Shown: positions 1 through 12,386 of the stretch, in pieces | How positions within the stretch are numbered: position 1 is the first letter of the stretch | Layout: every line of letters starts with the position of its first letter | DNA from: Lichenostomus cassidix | Taxonomy: Eukaryota; Chordata; Aves; Passeriformes; Meliphagidae | Reading direction: 5' to 3' | Length of the DNA: 64,000 bases | Assembly (NCBI GenBank): GCA_008360975.2 | Contig: CM039211.1 | Location: 72,685,965 to 72,749,964 of the forward strand | The notes under the pieces: generated by a model | What the model was told of the DNA's origin: nothing | Databases searched by the model: none | What the model saw: only the letters and a program-made list of their open reading frames with translations | Position numbers and translations under genes: made by a program

Positions 1-559
1 ACTTACTTAATTGTATTAAACTGTATCCAATTGAGCCAAGTCCTGCAAGTTCTCCTTAGGCAGCTCTATGGAAAGTAACAGCAGCATTTTTCCATGCCCA
101 AGGCTGACAGGGGTTTTAAAAAGGACTTTTCATTCTGTATGGCTGATACAACCATTTATCCCATCCATAGCACTTTATAGATAATAATATGCTTGATTTG
201 ATATCCATCTTTCCTGACCTTCAGTTCTTAGGAAGTATTACTGTACAAATGTTCCCTTAACTTGGTCCCTGAAGTTGGTGCTTTTCAGTGAAGTCATTCA
301 CACACTCACTCTGTGCTTGACAATTTAATTACCTAATATTTCTAAAAGACGTTTTTGGATGAAAGTCTATGTTAGAAATGTGAAGTGCTGTTATTACTTT
401 ACTGCCTTCCATGACAGGGAGTTATTTTTAAAGGGACTCGGTGTCATCCCTGCCTTCCAACAAGGATGGATCAGTCATTTAACGCATTTTTAAAGGTAGC
501 TAATGAGGGGTTACAGCACTGACTACCTGCTCCAAGCAAGGAATCAAAACTAAACATTC

Positions 560-850
560 TCAGAGGAAAAACCCACTGCAGGGGGGGCCCTTGGAGTAGA
601 GCAGTGAACAGCACAGCATGGAGCAATGTCAGAGGAGGGTTAGGTGAGCTATCAGGAAAAGGTTCTTCCCCCAGAGGGTTCTGGCACTGCCCAGGCTCCC
701 CAGGGAATGGGCACAGCCTGAGGCTGCCAGAGCTCCAGGAGAGTTTGGACAGCACTGCCAGGGATGCAGAGGGTGGGATTGTTGGGGTGTCTGTGCAGGA
801 ACAGGAGCTGCATTCCATGATTCTGGGGTGTCCCTTCCAACTCAAAATAT
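560..850 (+). repeat. CR1 retrotransposon 3' fragment, plus orientation
   Basis: The segment reads through the typical avian CR1 3' end: GGTTCTTCCCC, then a CTGGCACTGCCCAGG-like stretch, a LEQP-type stretch, and TGATTCTGGGGTGTCCCTTCCAACTC at its 3' boundary. CR1 elements are 5'-truncated LINEs, so only the last few hundred bases are expected. Exact ends were judged by eye. Confidence 0.8.
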
Positions 851-1305
851 TTTATAAAGCTATGTTTGGAAAGAACTATGCCTTGGCCCAGTGTGTTGTG
901 GTAAAACTCATATTCCTCCTTCCCTGCAGCTGGGGCTGAGAAGACACAGGAGCTCCCAGCACACTGCAGGACACAACAACTTCATCCCTCACCCTCTCCT
1001 TCACCAGAACAGGTATTTACAGGCTGCTGTGACTCTGATGAGGTGCACAGGTGGGGAGGGCAGGATCACTGCTTCTGTTTCTCCTCCTTTTGCAGGTGTG
1101 GGGAGTGCACCTGGTCAGGGCAAGTCATGGATTTGAACATTCCTCTATGTTTTGCCCACAAATGTGTGCCATGAATTCAAGTGTAAGATTTCAACCCTGA
1201 TCACTGGTGTTTATAATAAGAGCAGTGTTTTGGAAGAGTCTGGGAAAAGGCCAAGTGTACGTGTGTGATACAGTGCTGCAATAGACTCACCTGGAGGAGG
1301 AATAA

Positions 1306-1366
1306 CAGAATCACAGAATTAGGTTGGAAAAGGCCTCTGAGATCAATGGTTTGATGTGGATCAGAT
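1306..1366 (-). repeat. Short CR1 scrap, minus orientation
   Basis: The bases AATCACAGAATTAGGTTGG followed by AAAAGGCCTCTGAGATCA are the reverse complement of the CR1 3' terminus. Similar starts occur at 13008 and 37660, which supports the call. Homology fades after about 60 bases. Confidence 0.7.
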
Positions 1367-3373
1367 CACCATTTTCATAGGAGAAATCAGTAAGTTAGAA
1401 ACACTACAGGTTTCAGTTCAAAATGCAATATCTGTGCTACTTAAATATTTATCTGGAGTAAATTTCACTTGTACCATGAAGAAAGTGTATGATTAGGAAG
1501 AGCAAAGAGCAGGTACATAAAATTCTACATTATTAAATAAGTGTATGTAGCACACTTCTGGCATTATATTTAATTCTTGCTAAGCTTATTGTTTGGGATT
1601 TTTTTAACAAAACACAATTTAAAAACAGGGAAAATTAGAAAAGTAGAAAAGTAGTGGTGCCATTTTCTCTGAAAGGAAAAAAAAGAAGAAAGAAATAGTT
1701 CAGGGTTCAGAAGAAGTATGTAAATGTTGCTGTGAGTGAGACTTTGGGTGCCAGGACACGCTAGAACTTTCTAGAACAGGAATATCATTATTTCTTTACT
1801 AAGCTGAAGAATAACCTAATGGGTCAAATTCAGACATTAAGTACCTTTATGTGAGGTGGATCACTGACAAAAGTGTAAACAAACAATAAAAATTTTCTTG
1901 TTTGTATTAAATTTTCCTTAGACGCAAAAGAATGAGGGGTGGGTTGGTTGGTCAGTTGTTTGCTGCAGAGTTTTAAGTAGGAATGAAACTATAAATGAAA
2001 AGGACTGTGGGGAAATAATACATTTTGGGGTGAAGAGGCCAAGCTGCTGCTTAGATATTTCTCATTTCCAAGCAGAACTTGGCTATTTTAATGAGAACCA
2101 ATTTCTGAGAAAACATACAATTAAAAAGCTGAACTGAAGATCCAAAGTTAGTACAAGAATATGCAGTAATATATATCTGCAGTGTATCTGTTCATGTAAA
2201 AAAAATCCTTTCTTATCCGTAGCTATAATTATATTTTGAGCTGGGCTGGTTGATTTTTTTTAATTAATATCTTATCCTTGCAGGAAGATGTGCTCATTAG
2301 CACCCAGGCTGTGTTGGAAACTTGTGTTGGTGTAGCAATAGAAATGCATATTTAATTTGATTTTTCAGTCATTTGTGACTCCAGCTCAGACAAGGAACCT
2401 ATTTAGGTGTTTCTTGTGGTGTATTTTTCTTCACTTGACCAACAAGGTTAAACCATTACAGTAATGTGGGATTCCTGTGTTTGCTTGCTTGCTATTCACT
2501 ATCATTTTTTCCTCCCGGTTCTGTCCTTTTCCCAGTCCCTGTGAAGCACTTCCTTCATTAAAGGGATTTGCAGGAATAGCCACATTAAAGGTGCTCCAGT
2601 GACCTAGAGGTGACTTGTGACAGACTGAGAGAGGCCAAGATTAGTAACACCTCACCTGGCTTTGCTAGGGTGTCTCATGTCCTTAACATAAACACCAGCA
2701 TTTCTGGGGGTCAAGATTTCTTTTTTCCATATTCTTAGCAAGAATAATTATGGAAATAAGAACTATTCCTTTCAGGGATATAATTTGCGAGGGGGGATCT
2801 GAAAATTCTGCACTTGGCTCATTAATGTTTTCAAAGAGGTTTCTGGCTGAGCTAGACCACCAGCTCTTGGTGTTTTGTCTCCAAAAGAAGGAGACCAGGG
2901 TGTGCTGAGGAAGAGGGGCTCACCTGGGAGGGCTCTCATCCTGGGAGATGGGGAGCAGGAGTGGGAGCAGGGCTTGGCACAGCGAGGAGCAGTGGTGGGA
3001 GGAGAGGAGAAGGATGGAGCTCTGGTGAGAGCTGCAGCTCTCGGCTCTGTGCACCAAACCCTCCTGGAACATTTGGAAGGGATGAGCTGTTCTGTCTCCG
3101 CGAGTGGATTCTTCATTTTCTGTGGTGGTTGACATTTTGTGGTACAAAACCTGGGCTGTATTTTAAGTTGTGCCTCCGCTCTTTGTGCTCATACAAACAC
3201 ACAAAAAATGTGAATGGATATTTGCAATACTAAGCTTAAAAGCATGAACAATCCCATTCCCTCTTCAGGTTGTGATTGTAGTAACAGGAAGACTTTAAAA
3301 TTTCACATCAACATTTGTATACTTTGAAAGAAAGCAATAGCTGATTTTTAATTTTTTTTCCCTCCCCTTCCAG

Positions 3374-3517
3374 GTGAGTATCACAGTAGAACAGATCAAA
3401 TCAACCTTGTCAGACTCTTCAGTGTATAGAACATCATTTCTTCAGCCAGCGCTTGAGGAACCTGACTCACAGACACACAGAAAAAGAGCAAGAAAGATGT
3501 ATCATAATTGAGTCTGA
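3374..3517 (+). pseudogene. EEF2-like exon 2 remnant (N-terminus, GTPase domain)
   Basis: A CCCTTCCAG acceptor precedes VSITVEQIK, matching the EF2 start after its Met (VNFTVDQIR). It then jumps directly to STLSDSSV (EF2 STLTDSLV), dropping about 20 residues that hold the P-loop. After a frameshift, EQERCIIIES matches EF2 EQERCITIKS. A GTAAAT donor follows at 3518 in the phase expected for EF2. Confidence 0.85.
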
Positions 3518-4146
3518 GTAAATTCTGTTTGTATCTTTTCTTCCTATCCTTTTCTTTAAAATCTGAAGACAGAAGAGGGCTCTGCTCAAAGCCTTGCCTC
3601 TTGCCAGATCTTTTTTACATTGACATGTGCCTCAAGCTGTGCACTACAGAAGAGAAGCTCACATTCCTCAGAGTGCAATCTGATCAGTACTGGGGAGAGC
3701 TTTTAGGTGATACTTACTGACCTTTCTTACCTGCTCCTCACTGTGGAGGAAGATGCTTTTGGAGAGTTTCTTAGCAGTATCCTTTATTTTTAGTAGATTT
3801 CTCACTGTGGAGGGCTGTGTCTTGTTATTTCCTCTGTGTTTGATGTCTGCAACTGCAAAGATGGTAAGTTTTAAAGTAATTTGGAGCATAATCTACAAGT
3901 GTCTTGCACTGGCATTATGCTGTGGCTATTGCCTTAGGGTGTTGATTTTGATGAAGAATAAAAATTAATTGCTCCAAAAGCAGAATTTTAGATCCTAATA
4001 ACCTTAGAAATTGAAATATTGACATATATGAAGAAGTATTGGCACTGTAATAGTGCTGGCACAATAATTGCCTGACCAATGCAACTTTTAAAATGAGCAG
4101 AAAATGAAGCATTATTAAAAATCATTATTATTTTCTTCTCTTACAG

Positions 4147-4325
4147 GACAAATTCTATGTATTGTAAACTCTCAGACAGCACCTTGGCCTTCATCAGGCA
4201 GTGCAGGAATGGTTTGGGTTTTCTTATTAACTTAATTGACTCTCCTGGAAATGTCGATTTCTTCTCTGAAGTCACAGCAGCCCTTCTGTCACTGATGGTG
4301 CCCCTGTTGTTTCTGACTGTTTCAG
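4147..4325 (+). pseudogene. EEF2-like exon remnant (G3 motif)
   Basis: A TTACAG acceptor leads into a stretch matching EF2 ELSENDLNFIKQSKDG, then [15 protein letters not shown], where EF2 has DSPGH. One frameshift follows SEVTAAL, after which [11 protein letters not shown] resumes the match. The donor is TTTCAG|GTAAAC. The switch-II histidine of DSPGH is replaced by Asn. Confidence 0.9.
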
Positions 4326-4767
4326 GTAAACATGCTCTTCACTTGGAAAGAACTCAGTGTATTTTACTTTCTTCTTCTTAAGAAAAAAAATCATAAGTGA
4401 TGGAAGGAGCTTGTTTCTCTGACAGTTTAACTTGTAATGATATGAATTTTGATATGCATTCTTAGCCTATGGCCTTTCCTGTATCTTAGAGGATTAGCAC
4501 TTTGTGTCCAACCTGTTGAATGTAGAGTAACTACATGTCTGTAGGAATGAAGGAAATAATGTAGGAATGCAGGAAATAAAGTCAATCTTTCAGTAAAATC
4601 CAAGAAAGTGGAGCTTCCTGTCTCTCTTCTTCCATTAGAAAAGTATATGCAACTGAGAATGATGGTTTTGCTACCAGCTTGACTTTTCCACTCACAACTC
4701 TGCCAAGTAGATCAAAGGTCTTGCCCAGATATAATACAAGTTTTAATTGTGCTTATATTGTATTAAG

Positions 4768-4970
4768 GGGTTTGTGTGCTGACAGAAACAGTTCTGTCAC
4801 AGGCTGTTGCAGAACATATCAAACCTGTACTGATGGTGAACTAAATTGACCATTCTTTGCTGGGATTGCAGCTGGAGCTGGAAGAACTTCACCAGAGTAT
4901 TGTGGAAAATGTCAGTGACATCATTCCCACATATAGAGAAGGTGAAACTGGGCCAATGGGTAATAATATG
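4768..4970 (+). pseudogene. EEF2-like exon remnant (G4 region)
   Basis: The frame VCVLTETVLSQAVAEHIKPV continues to LMVN-stop-ID, so the lysine codon of the NKxD guanine-specificity motif is a TAA stop. Further on, [10 protein letters not shown] and [20 protein letters not shown] match EF2 with a 9-base loss. A GTAAAG donor follows at 4971. Confidence 0.9.
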
Positions 4971-6777
4971 GTAAAGAAAACATTAAAACTTTACAATGGC
5001 TGAAACCAAACTTTGGAGAGTACCAGCCTTGATGTGAAATACAACATTTCATACAATGCATACATTTATGGAAGGTCAGATCTCTGGCCAACCTGGGGGA
5101 GCCATTCTTCAGTCCCCTTTCCCCCTCATTGTGCCATGTTCTTTCTTTTTGGGGTTGTTATTTCAGACCAACTGGGGAGTGAAAGCAATTGGGAGGGAGG
5201 GGAGAATTCACAAAGCAGATCATCCTCTAATGACAAAATGTGTAAGCTCAAGCTGGTTTCTCAGTGTCATTCAGACGCTCAATGTCAGATATTTACCTGG
5301 GGTAAACTGCTGCAGGGAAGCTGTGGGTCTTTAAAGCCAGAAGATTGGCTTTCTGGGCCTCATTTGCTGTCACTGACACAGAAAGAAACATGTCTTTCTG
5401 CTATTTCTGACTGAAAACATTTAATTTGCTCTTTTCTGATCCAAAGATGTGTCTGTTTTTCTATCAGTAATTATATCATCATATCTCTGGAAGGATAGCT
5501 TGATAGAAAGACAAATAGTATTTCCTGTATTGCAACTGTGAATTGTAAAATAAAAGAGCTGGAAGCTTTCTCTGGTGGTCCAGCTGTTGAGGTAAGAAAA
5601 TGTCAGAACTGGGCCAGTTCAGATACTATTTTTTTTGGCAGACAGGTACAAGACAGACTTTCTCTCCAGTTTTTAGTTCTGTTTCCCTTTGCTCAGATGG
5701 AATTATTCTGTACTGGCTTGTTTTACAGTTAAAATTGGCAGCAGCTTACCCTAGTTACTGAAACAAAGGACTCTCAGCTAGGCTTTTATTCTGATTCTTA
5801 CATTCCTTGAATCTCAGCCACTCTTAAGTCAGGCCAGTTCCATCTGTGTGGCAGGAATGAGCCACCTCTATTTTAATTGCCAGAGGAAGTTCACTAACAA
5901 TTTGGTTAACACTCATCACAAAGTGAGCATCCTCCAGATCCTACTTGGAGCTTTACAAATATATTTCTCAGTCTTTAATTTAACCTTTGTTATAAATATT
6001 TCCACCGTGTGGAGTGAAATTCTTGCTTTGAAGCTGCTGCTGAGCTTGAGAGAAGGTGGAAGAGATGGTGAGAAGCCTCTGGGGTGGAAAGGAAGCCCCA
6101 GGGCCAGCTGCAGATCCATGCTGAGATACCACAGTGACACTCTGAGGATGTCAGTGGTGCATACAAGTGTGTGCTGAGGCTGTGCTTCTGCTGAGCTGAG
6201 CTCCCACAGGGAGCCCCAGGTGGGAGCTTGGAACTCCTGCAACAAAAATATTTAAGTATCTGAGTGTTAAACCACAACACCAGAAAGGCAATTTCTTGTC
6301 ATGCAGATATTCTCTGTGTGCCTTCTCTTCCCTGTAAGAGCAGAGGGAAAAGATTTACTCTCACAGCTTCAAAACCTGCATTATTTCATTGTCCTGCATG
6401 GGTAAAATTAATACACAAACACAAGATTATGGACCAAATCCAGTCTTCTGATTCCAGTGAGTATTTCTGTGAATTTAATGAACCTGAAACTGTTGACATC
6501 AATGGGCTCAATTTCCTATTAGATGTGTGCACAGCTAGCTGTTAACTGAATGCTTTATACAGGTGTGAAAGTTCAATATATTTGCTTGTCTTCTGATGCC
6601 TTATAATAAATTAACATACCTTGACTCATGTAGCTCATAAGTTCCTCCATGATTTATCCTATTTAAATGATTTTAGCAAGGCTTCAAAAGGCAGTTAAAG
6701 GTAACAGGGTGGAGTAGGAGAATTCTTGACACTAAGGTTGCTTGAAGTGCCTAATTCCCTGTAAAACCCTAAAAATC

Positions 6778-6902
6778 ATTGAATCCCAGAATGGTTTGGG
6801 TTGGAAGGGACCCTAAAGATCATGTTGTTCCAACCTCCTGGCAAGCTGAGGGACATCTTCCACTAGCCCAGGTTCCTCCAAAGCTTGTCCAACCTGGAAA
6901 AA
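6778..6902 (-). repeat. CR1 3' fragment, minus orientation
   Basis: ATTGAATCCCAGAATGG, then GGGTTGGAAGGGACC and the CCAACCTCCTGGCA block is the reverse complement of a CR1 tail. It lies inside an intron of the EEF2-like relic, between recognised blocks at 4970 and 7168. Confidence 0.8.
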
Positions 6903-7167
6903 TGCATGGAAAAGTAAGTGTTTTTAGTTAAACAAAAAAATAATAAATAAAATCAAAGGCTTAAACAAACAAAAAGCCATCCTTTGCCTCCCCAGACTTC
7001 TAGCAGTTATTCTACATTGAAATTGGCCACTTTCTGTTATTTGAATCTCTGCTTAAATGGGAAACTTTGCAAAGTTTTCTTTTAAAAATAACTCAGTGGA
7101 AATTTGCAAGGGATGTGGATACTCCTCAAGTTCAAACTGGATGAATAAAAATAAACATCTTCTTTAG

Positions 7168-7273
7168 GTATTTTGATCCAGCAATTGGAAAACTCAGCAA
7201 ACCAGCCACTAGCCCAGATGGAAAGAAGTTGCTAGGGACATTCTGCCAGCTAGTTCTGGATCCTATGTTTAAG
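7168..7273 (+). pseudogene. EEF2-like exon remnant (end of G domain)
   Basis: The acceptor TCTTCTTTAG and donor AAG|GTAAAAC frame an open 35-codon block, [18 protein letters not shown] followed by [17 protein letters not shown]. It aligns without gaps to EF2 YFDPANGKFSKSATSPEG. This is the best-preserved exon of the relic. Confidence 0.92.
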
Positions 7274-7722
7274 GTAAAACATTTTGTCTTGATTTGATTG
7301 CAGGGGTGTAAGGGTAGACTTATTTTAGTTTAGCAGGTTAACCCTTAGGAAAACCAAACTCCTTCTAAAGTAGTTCCATAATTTCTGTAGAGACTAAAAA
7401 CAAGAACTGTGTGAAAAATGTGGGACAGAAATAGAAGGCAGCAAATCTGAATGGTCTGTTACCTGGAATAACAGATTCAGCATGTCACTAAAGATTTGTG
7501 TGAACCTCTTCTCATCAGAATTTTGAATTTCCTTGGGAACTAGAAACATTTTATGTAATTTGTGAATCTTGAGTTGTATGATCCTTGCAATCAGCTTCTC
7601 AAACAAAAGCCCAGAACAGAGGCACCAGAGGGTTTTCAGTTGTACAACATGTTTAGAATAAATGGTAAACAAATACTGTCTCTGTTACATTACTTACTCT
7701 ACTTACTATAACATTTTTTGAG

Positions 7723-7797
7723 ATTTTTTTTATGCCATTATGAAGTTCAAGAAGAAAGAGGTGGCCAAATTGATAAACTTGATATTAAGCTATCAAG
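7723..7797 (+). pseudogene. EEF2-like exon remnant (AIMNFKK region)
   Basis: YAIMKFKKKEVAKLI matches EF2 DAIMNFKKEETAKLI. After a 3-4 base slip, KLDIKL resumes. The block ends at CAAG|GTAGAC, a plausible donor. The acceptor side is less certain because of a T-rich run. Confidence 0.8.
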
Positions 7798-8958
7798 GTA
7801 GACACTGAAGATTGAGATAAAGAAAGAAAACCCCTTCTTATGGTAATCTGGCCTTTCCACTTCATTAGAATTGCCAGTGTGGTGGTATTTCTCACTCCTG
7901 AGCTGTAGAATGGCAACAGTCATTTAGCTCCTTTTAAAATCCACAGAAACTCACCTTAATTGTCTATTTATAATCTAGTCAGTGCTAAATTTGAGAGTCA
8001 GGAATGCCACAAGTTGAAATCAGGTGCTTGGGAATGTATTGCACCAAACTTTCCAGAGATATAACAGAATGTGAGTGCAGCACACAAAGCACACACCTGG
8101 TCTGGTCTAAGAAAAGAGGGGAATTTTTAATTTCATACCAGAAAAAGACACTAATACTGCCTCCCTGCCTGTTCTCAAGGTGTCAATGCAATGCTGATAC
8201 AAATGCCGTGGCTGTGTAATCAGAAATGTGATTTCTGTGCTCTCACGGATTCCAAAAAGACTAAATTCCAGTCAGTCCCTGGAAGAGCAATGTCTGAAAG
8301 CACATCAGCACTTTCTGTGCAGCACTGAATGCTAAGAGAAGAGACTTTAAGAAACTGCCCAATTCCTTTTGTAACTTGTGTTCTCCTCAAGTTTGTTAAA
8401 ACCCAGAGGAAAAGGGGATATATGTACAAACTTCTTTAACTATTCACTGGAGGAGGGAAATCTTTCACATCACTGTGGCAAATGGCCAGAGATTTAATAA
8501 AACATTTGTGTTTATTTTTAATCTTCTCTAGATGGAAGATACAACCATAAAATATGACTATCCATGGACCTTTTTCTTTTCAATTATTATGATCTGCTGT
8601 CAACAGGGAACAACACTTACGGCTTTTTTTCAGGAGCTTTATATAACCCAAGACCCCAACCTGGAATGTAAGCCACCAGCCCAAGGAAAAACAGAAAGCA
8701 ATGTGTGATGGTTGTTAGTAACTCAAACATCGAGCTGTGTTCAAATTGTTTGTTCTAGATAATTCTTTCACTCATAGCTTTTAACAAGATTTAAGTAGCC
8801 TTAGGGAATTTTCAAATGGCTGCCATGACTTTTTGAATTGAATTTAATTTAATCCCTAGGTGTAGCCTTCTACACGGGATCCAAGAAGTTTGTTTTGACA
8901 TTAGTTGTTATGTCTGTTCAAACAAGTTTAAATTTCAAAGTGAATTTTTTTTTCCTAG

Positions 8959-9107
8959 GCCATGACATGCTGAAGGCTCCCTGCTGGACATGCCTTGCTT
9001 CAGATGATCACCATTCAGCTACCCTACCCTGAAATGGCAAAAAAATTCCACTGGGAACTCCTCTGTGAGGGACCACCTGATAATGAGGCTGCCTTGGGCA
9101 CAAAAAA
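8959..9107 (+). pseudogene. EEF2-like exon remnant (domain II start)
   Basis: A strong pyrimidine tract and CCTAG acceptor precede [25 protein letters not shown], then [20 protein letters not shown]2 has [20 protein letters not shown] and CELLYEGPPDDEAAMGIK. There is a single in-frame stop. Similarity fades into an A-run and the true exon end is unclear. Confidence 0.9.
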
Positions 9108-9461
9108 AATATTCCAAGAATACAAAGGCCTGTATAAAATACAGCACTCCTAGTGCACACATGAGCAAAACTGCCAAAAATTGATATAGACTAAGTTTCT
9201 GTGTTATAATTAGTAATTTGGCATTGTAGAATAGGGTATTACAAAAATAAAGCAAACAACAAAAAAGCCTTGGGGAGCCACACATAAAATGTGGTTTATG
9301 CCCCTTATATGCTAGATGCTGATGTGTGGGAAACTACTTTGCATTTATTTTAGACTCAGAGAATATGTGGTTGAGATCAGCAGGAATATGATGGAGGATT
9401 GTTAGGATTAAATTCTAGCTCAATTATTTTGTGAAGAAGCCAGCTCTCTCCTCTAATGCCT

Positions 9462-9985
9462 GAGTGGTTTGGGTTGGAAGGGACCTTCTAGCTCATCCAG
9501 TGCCACCCCCTGCAATGCCTAGGGACACCTTCCACTGCCCCAGGTTGCTCCAAGCCCTGTCCAACCTGCCCTGGGACACTGCCAGGGATCCAGGGGCAGC
9601 CACAGCTTCTCTGGGCACCCTGTGCCAGGGCCTCACCACCCTCACAGCCAGCAATTCCTTCCCAAGATCCCATCTCTCCCTGCCCTCTGGCACTGGGAAG
9701 CCACTCCCTGTGTCCTGTCCCTCCATGCCTTGTCCCCAGTCCCTCTGCAGCTCTCCTGGAGCCCCTTTAGGCCCTGGCAGGAGCTCTGAGCTCTCCCTGG
9801 AGCTTCTCTTGTCCAGCTGAACACCCCCAGCTCTCCCAGCCTGGCTCCAGAGCAGAGTTGCTCCAGCCCTGGCAGCATCTCCGTGGCTCCTCTGGACTCC
9901 TTCCAACAGGTCTAGATCTTTCTTGTTTTGGGTGCCACAGAGATGAACACAGGACTCCAGGTGGGAATACTGAGTCCAGCTCTTC
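9462..9985 (-). repeat. CR1 fragment, minus orientation (left arm of inverted pair)
   Basis: The segment starts at GGTTTGGGTTGGAAGGGACC and continues for about 520 bases of CR1 3' sequence in reverse complement, ending near ACTCCAGGTGGGAATAC. It lies where EEF2 middle exons would be expected. A CR1 in the opposite direction starts about 120 bases downstream. Confidence 0.85.
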
Positions 9986-10105
9986 TCAAAGTCTTTGCAT
10001 CACTGATCTAAACAATATTAGAACAGAGCTATTGTGGTTTCTTAGAAGGAAATGTGAAAACACACTTAGGTGTTTATCTATTGCATGTCTGTTTTTGTCT
10101 AAGCA

Positions 10106-10378
10106 ACAGGACACAGGGAATGGCTTCCCAGTGCCAGAGGGCAGGGAGAGATGGGATATTGGGAAGGAATTGCTGGCTGTGAGGGTGGGGAGGCCCTGGC
10201 ACAGGGTGCCCAGAGAAGCTGTGGCTGCCCCTGGATCCCTGGCAGTGTCCAAGGCCAGGCTGGACAGGGCTTGGAGCAACCTGGGATAGTGGAAGGTGTC
10301 TCTGCCATGGCAGGGAGTTGAATGAGATGAGCTTTACTGTGCCTCCCAACCCAAACGATCCTCATCCTGTGATTCTAG
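10106..10378 (+). repeat. CR1 3' fragment, plus orientation (right arm of inverted pair)
   Basis: CAGGACACAGGGAATGGC through CATCCTGTGATTCTA is a CR1 3' end in sense orientation. The first 200 bases are nearly identical to 39453-39650. The terminal TGTGATTCTA marks the intact 3' terminus. Confidence 0.88.
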
Positions 10379-10429
10379 GAGGCTTTTTATTCTGAAGTCA
10401 TGAAAAGGTTAAATGGAAATAGCAAAATA

Positions 10430-10472
10430 TAGGTAGGTAGGTAGGCTGGTCGGTCAGTTGGTTGGTAGGTGA
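10430..10472 (+). repeat. Short degenerate tetranucleotide repeat (TAGG/TTGG type)
   Basis: TAGGTAGGTAGGTAGGCTGG is followed by TCGGTCAGTTGGTTGGTAGG, giving about ten degenerate four-base units just downstream of the CR1 tail. Simple repeats are often seeded at LINE 3' ends. Confidence 0.75.
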
Positions 10473-12386
10473 ATTATAGTGTTCTTTATAAATTACATTT
10501 CCTCTGGGAAAGTTATTATTTGGAGTTCTTTTTCTTCTCCCCTTTCTGTCACTGTAAACCTTTGAGATAATAAGAAATTTGTGTCCTAAATAACTAGAAA
10601 GATCAGAGAAGATTGGGGTTTTTAATAAACTCTTTTTGAACCATTTAAACATTAACTTCTGGCCTTCAAATAACTGGATTTTCTTAGTAAATTAAATTTT
10701 TCCATGAAAAGCCTGGAAAATACATTCCATCCTAAAAGTATTTGTTTATCACAAAGTCCAGCTATTCACATACCAATTTGTCTTAACTATCTTAAAAGCA
10801 ATCAGAAGATTTAGAACCTGCTTTAAAAGTTAATTCCAGACCACAGTGCTGGCTGGTGGGCAGGAAATACACCAACTCAGCTGCTCAAAAAAGTGTCTTG
10901 GCCATCAGGGCTGAAGGATGTGAGTGCAAGGACAAAAGAGCAAAATGGAGAATTGTTTCAGCTCTATGACTTGTGAGGCGTTTCCTGGCAAAGTAGGGCA
11001 GTTTTGCAGCTGTAGTGATATTTCTAAGCCAAATTGATTTTTTTTAGGTACAATATTTATCAGGCTGTTTGTCAGCCTGCTGTCCTGTACATCTTTGGAT
11101 CAGAACATCTTCAGTTCGGATAATTTACTCCTTTTTTCCTGGCAGCCAGCTAGCTCCTCTAGGCTTTGGTGCCAGCAGAGGGTGCCAGAAAGATGTGGCA
11201 GCTCCTGCACATTCAGACTTTTCCTTTTCAGGTTGGGTTTCCAACATTTTAAGAAAAGATTTTCCTTTGCAGCAAGCCTGGGAGGAAGAATTGGTCACCA
11301 GCAGCAGCAGGGGAGAAAATTTAGTACCAATTTGAAGCTTTAAAAGGGGGACACAGTGCCAGCCCAAGGAACTTCAGTGGCAGCACACCCCCTTGCCAAT
11401 CTTTGGGCTAATTTTAAGACAATAATGTGATCTTTCTTATGCTGCCCCTGAAACTTCACGGTGTGCTACAGACCCTTCCTCTGGCTCTGAGGTTTGTTTG
11501 TGTGTCTCATTTCTCTCTTCCTTGTTTAAAAATGCATTTCAAGAGTGTCCTGGGACATTTGGAGGTTTCACAGGGCACATTTGGAACTCCTCACTCCATG
11601 GAACTCCATGGAAAAACTGCAAGAAATGGCATGTTTTATTTTGGAGGTGGCTTCTTTCAAAGCATCAGTGTGGTACCTGCTTAAATAATCAGTGATGAAA
11701 TAGGAGATGCTCAACTTTTAACATCTAAACTGAGAATTTAACTTCTTAAAAGAATAATTTACATTTGTGTGTGGCTGGTTTTGTTTAGGAGGGTTTTCCC
11801 ATGTTTAATTTTTAGCCCTCCTGCACTGCTGCCTTTCCCATGCTGGAGGGCAGAGCTGGCTGAGTGTGTTCAGGGCTTTGTTCATGTTCCCCTTCTGGAA
11901 CCTTCTCTGCAGTAATTGCTTTGATAATAATAGAGCCACACTGCACAGGCTCACAATAAAGGACTGGCTGTCACTGTACATACTGTTTGTGTCCTGCTCC
12001 TTCCCTAACAGGTACAAGCACTCCATTTCTCACCTTGACTGCTTCTGAGCACTGAATTAACACTTCTGAGTGCTTATAATAACCCAAGGGATCAAGTTGA
12101 CCAGGTCAGTTCCTGTGAAACACCTTTTTCTCCGTATCCTTTTCTGTCTATCTAATTTGAATTTTACCTTTTCATTGCCAATTAACTTGGTCACATGAGA
12201 TCTTCATGCAGTTGGGAGTTGGCCTCACTTTTACATGCCTTAAAGAATTAATTGGAAAGTAACAGTTTGCTAGCTACCATTAGGGAGTTTTAGGATTTTG
12301 TCTGTGCAGAAATTCACAATAAGCAAGTTCTATTTTTTCCTGTGGCTGGCTCATCCCTTTTTAATTTTTTTTTCCTTTCCCACTAG

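Larger units (their letters stand above)
1..3373. other. Intergenic DNA upstream of the EEF2-like relic
   Basis: No exon with recognisable protein similarity was seen on either strand. Short open frames here have no domain signature and overlap repeats. The only structured content is a CR1 tail near 560-850 and a short CR1 scrap near 1306-1366; the rest is A/T-rich unique-looking sequence. Confidence 0.6.

Noticed and set aside
8532..8708. Exon-like block after a TCTCTAG acceptor starting with ATG GAA GAT.
   Set aside because: It lies among the EEF2-like exons but the peptide does not match EEF2 at the expected position. Could be intronic chance.
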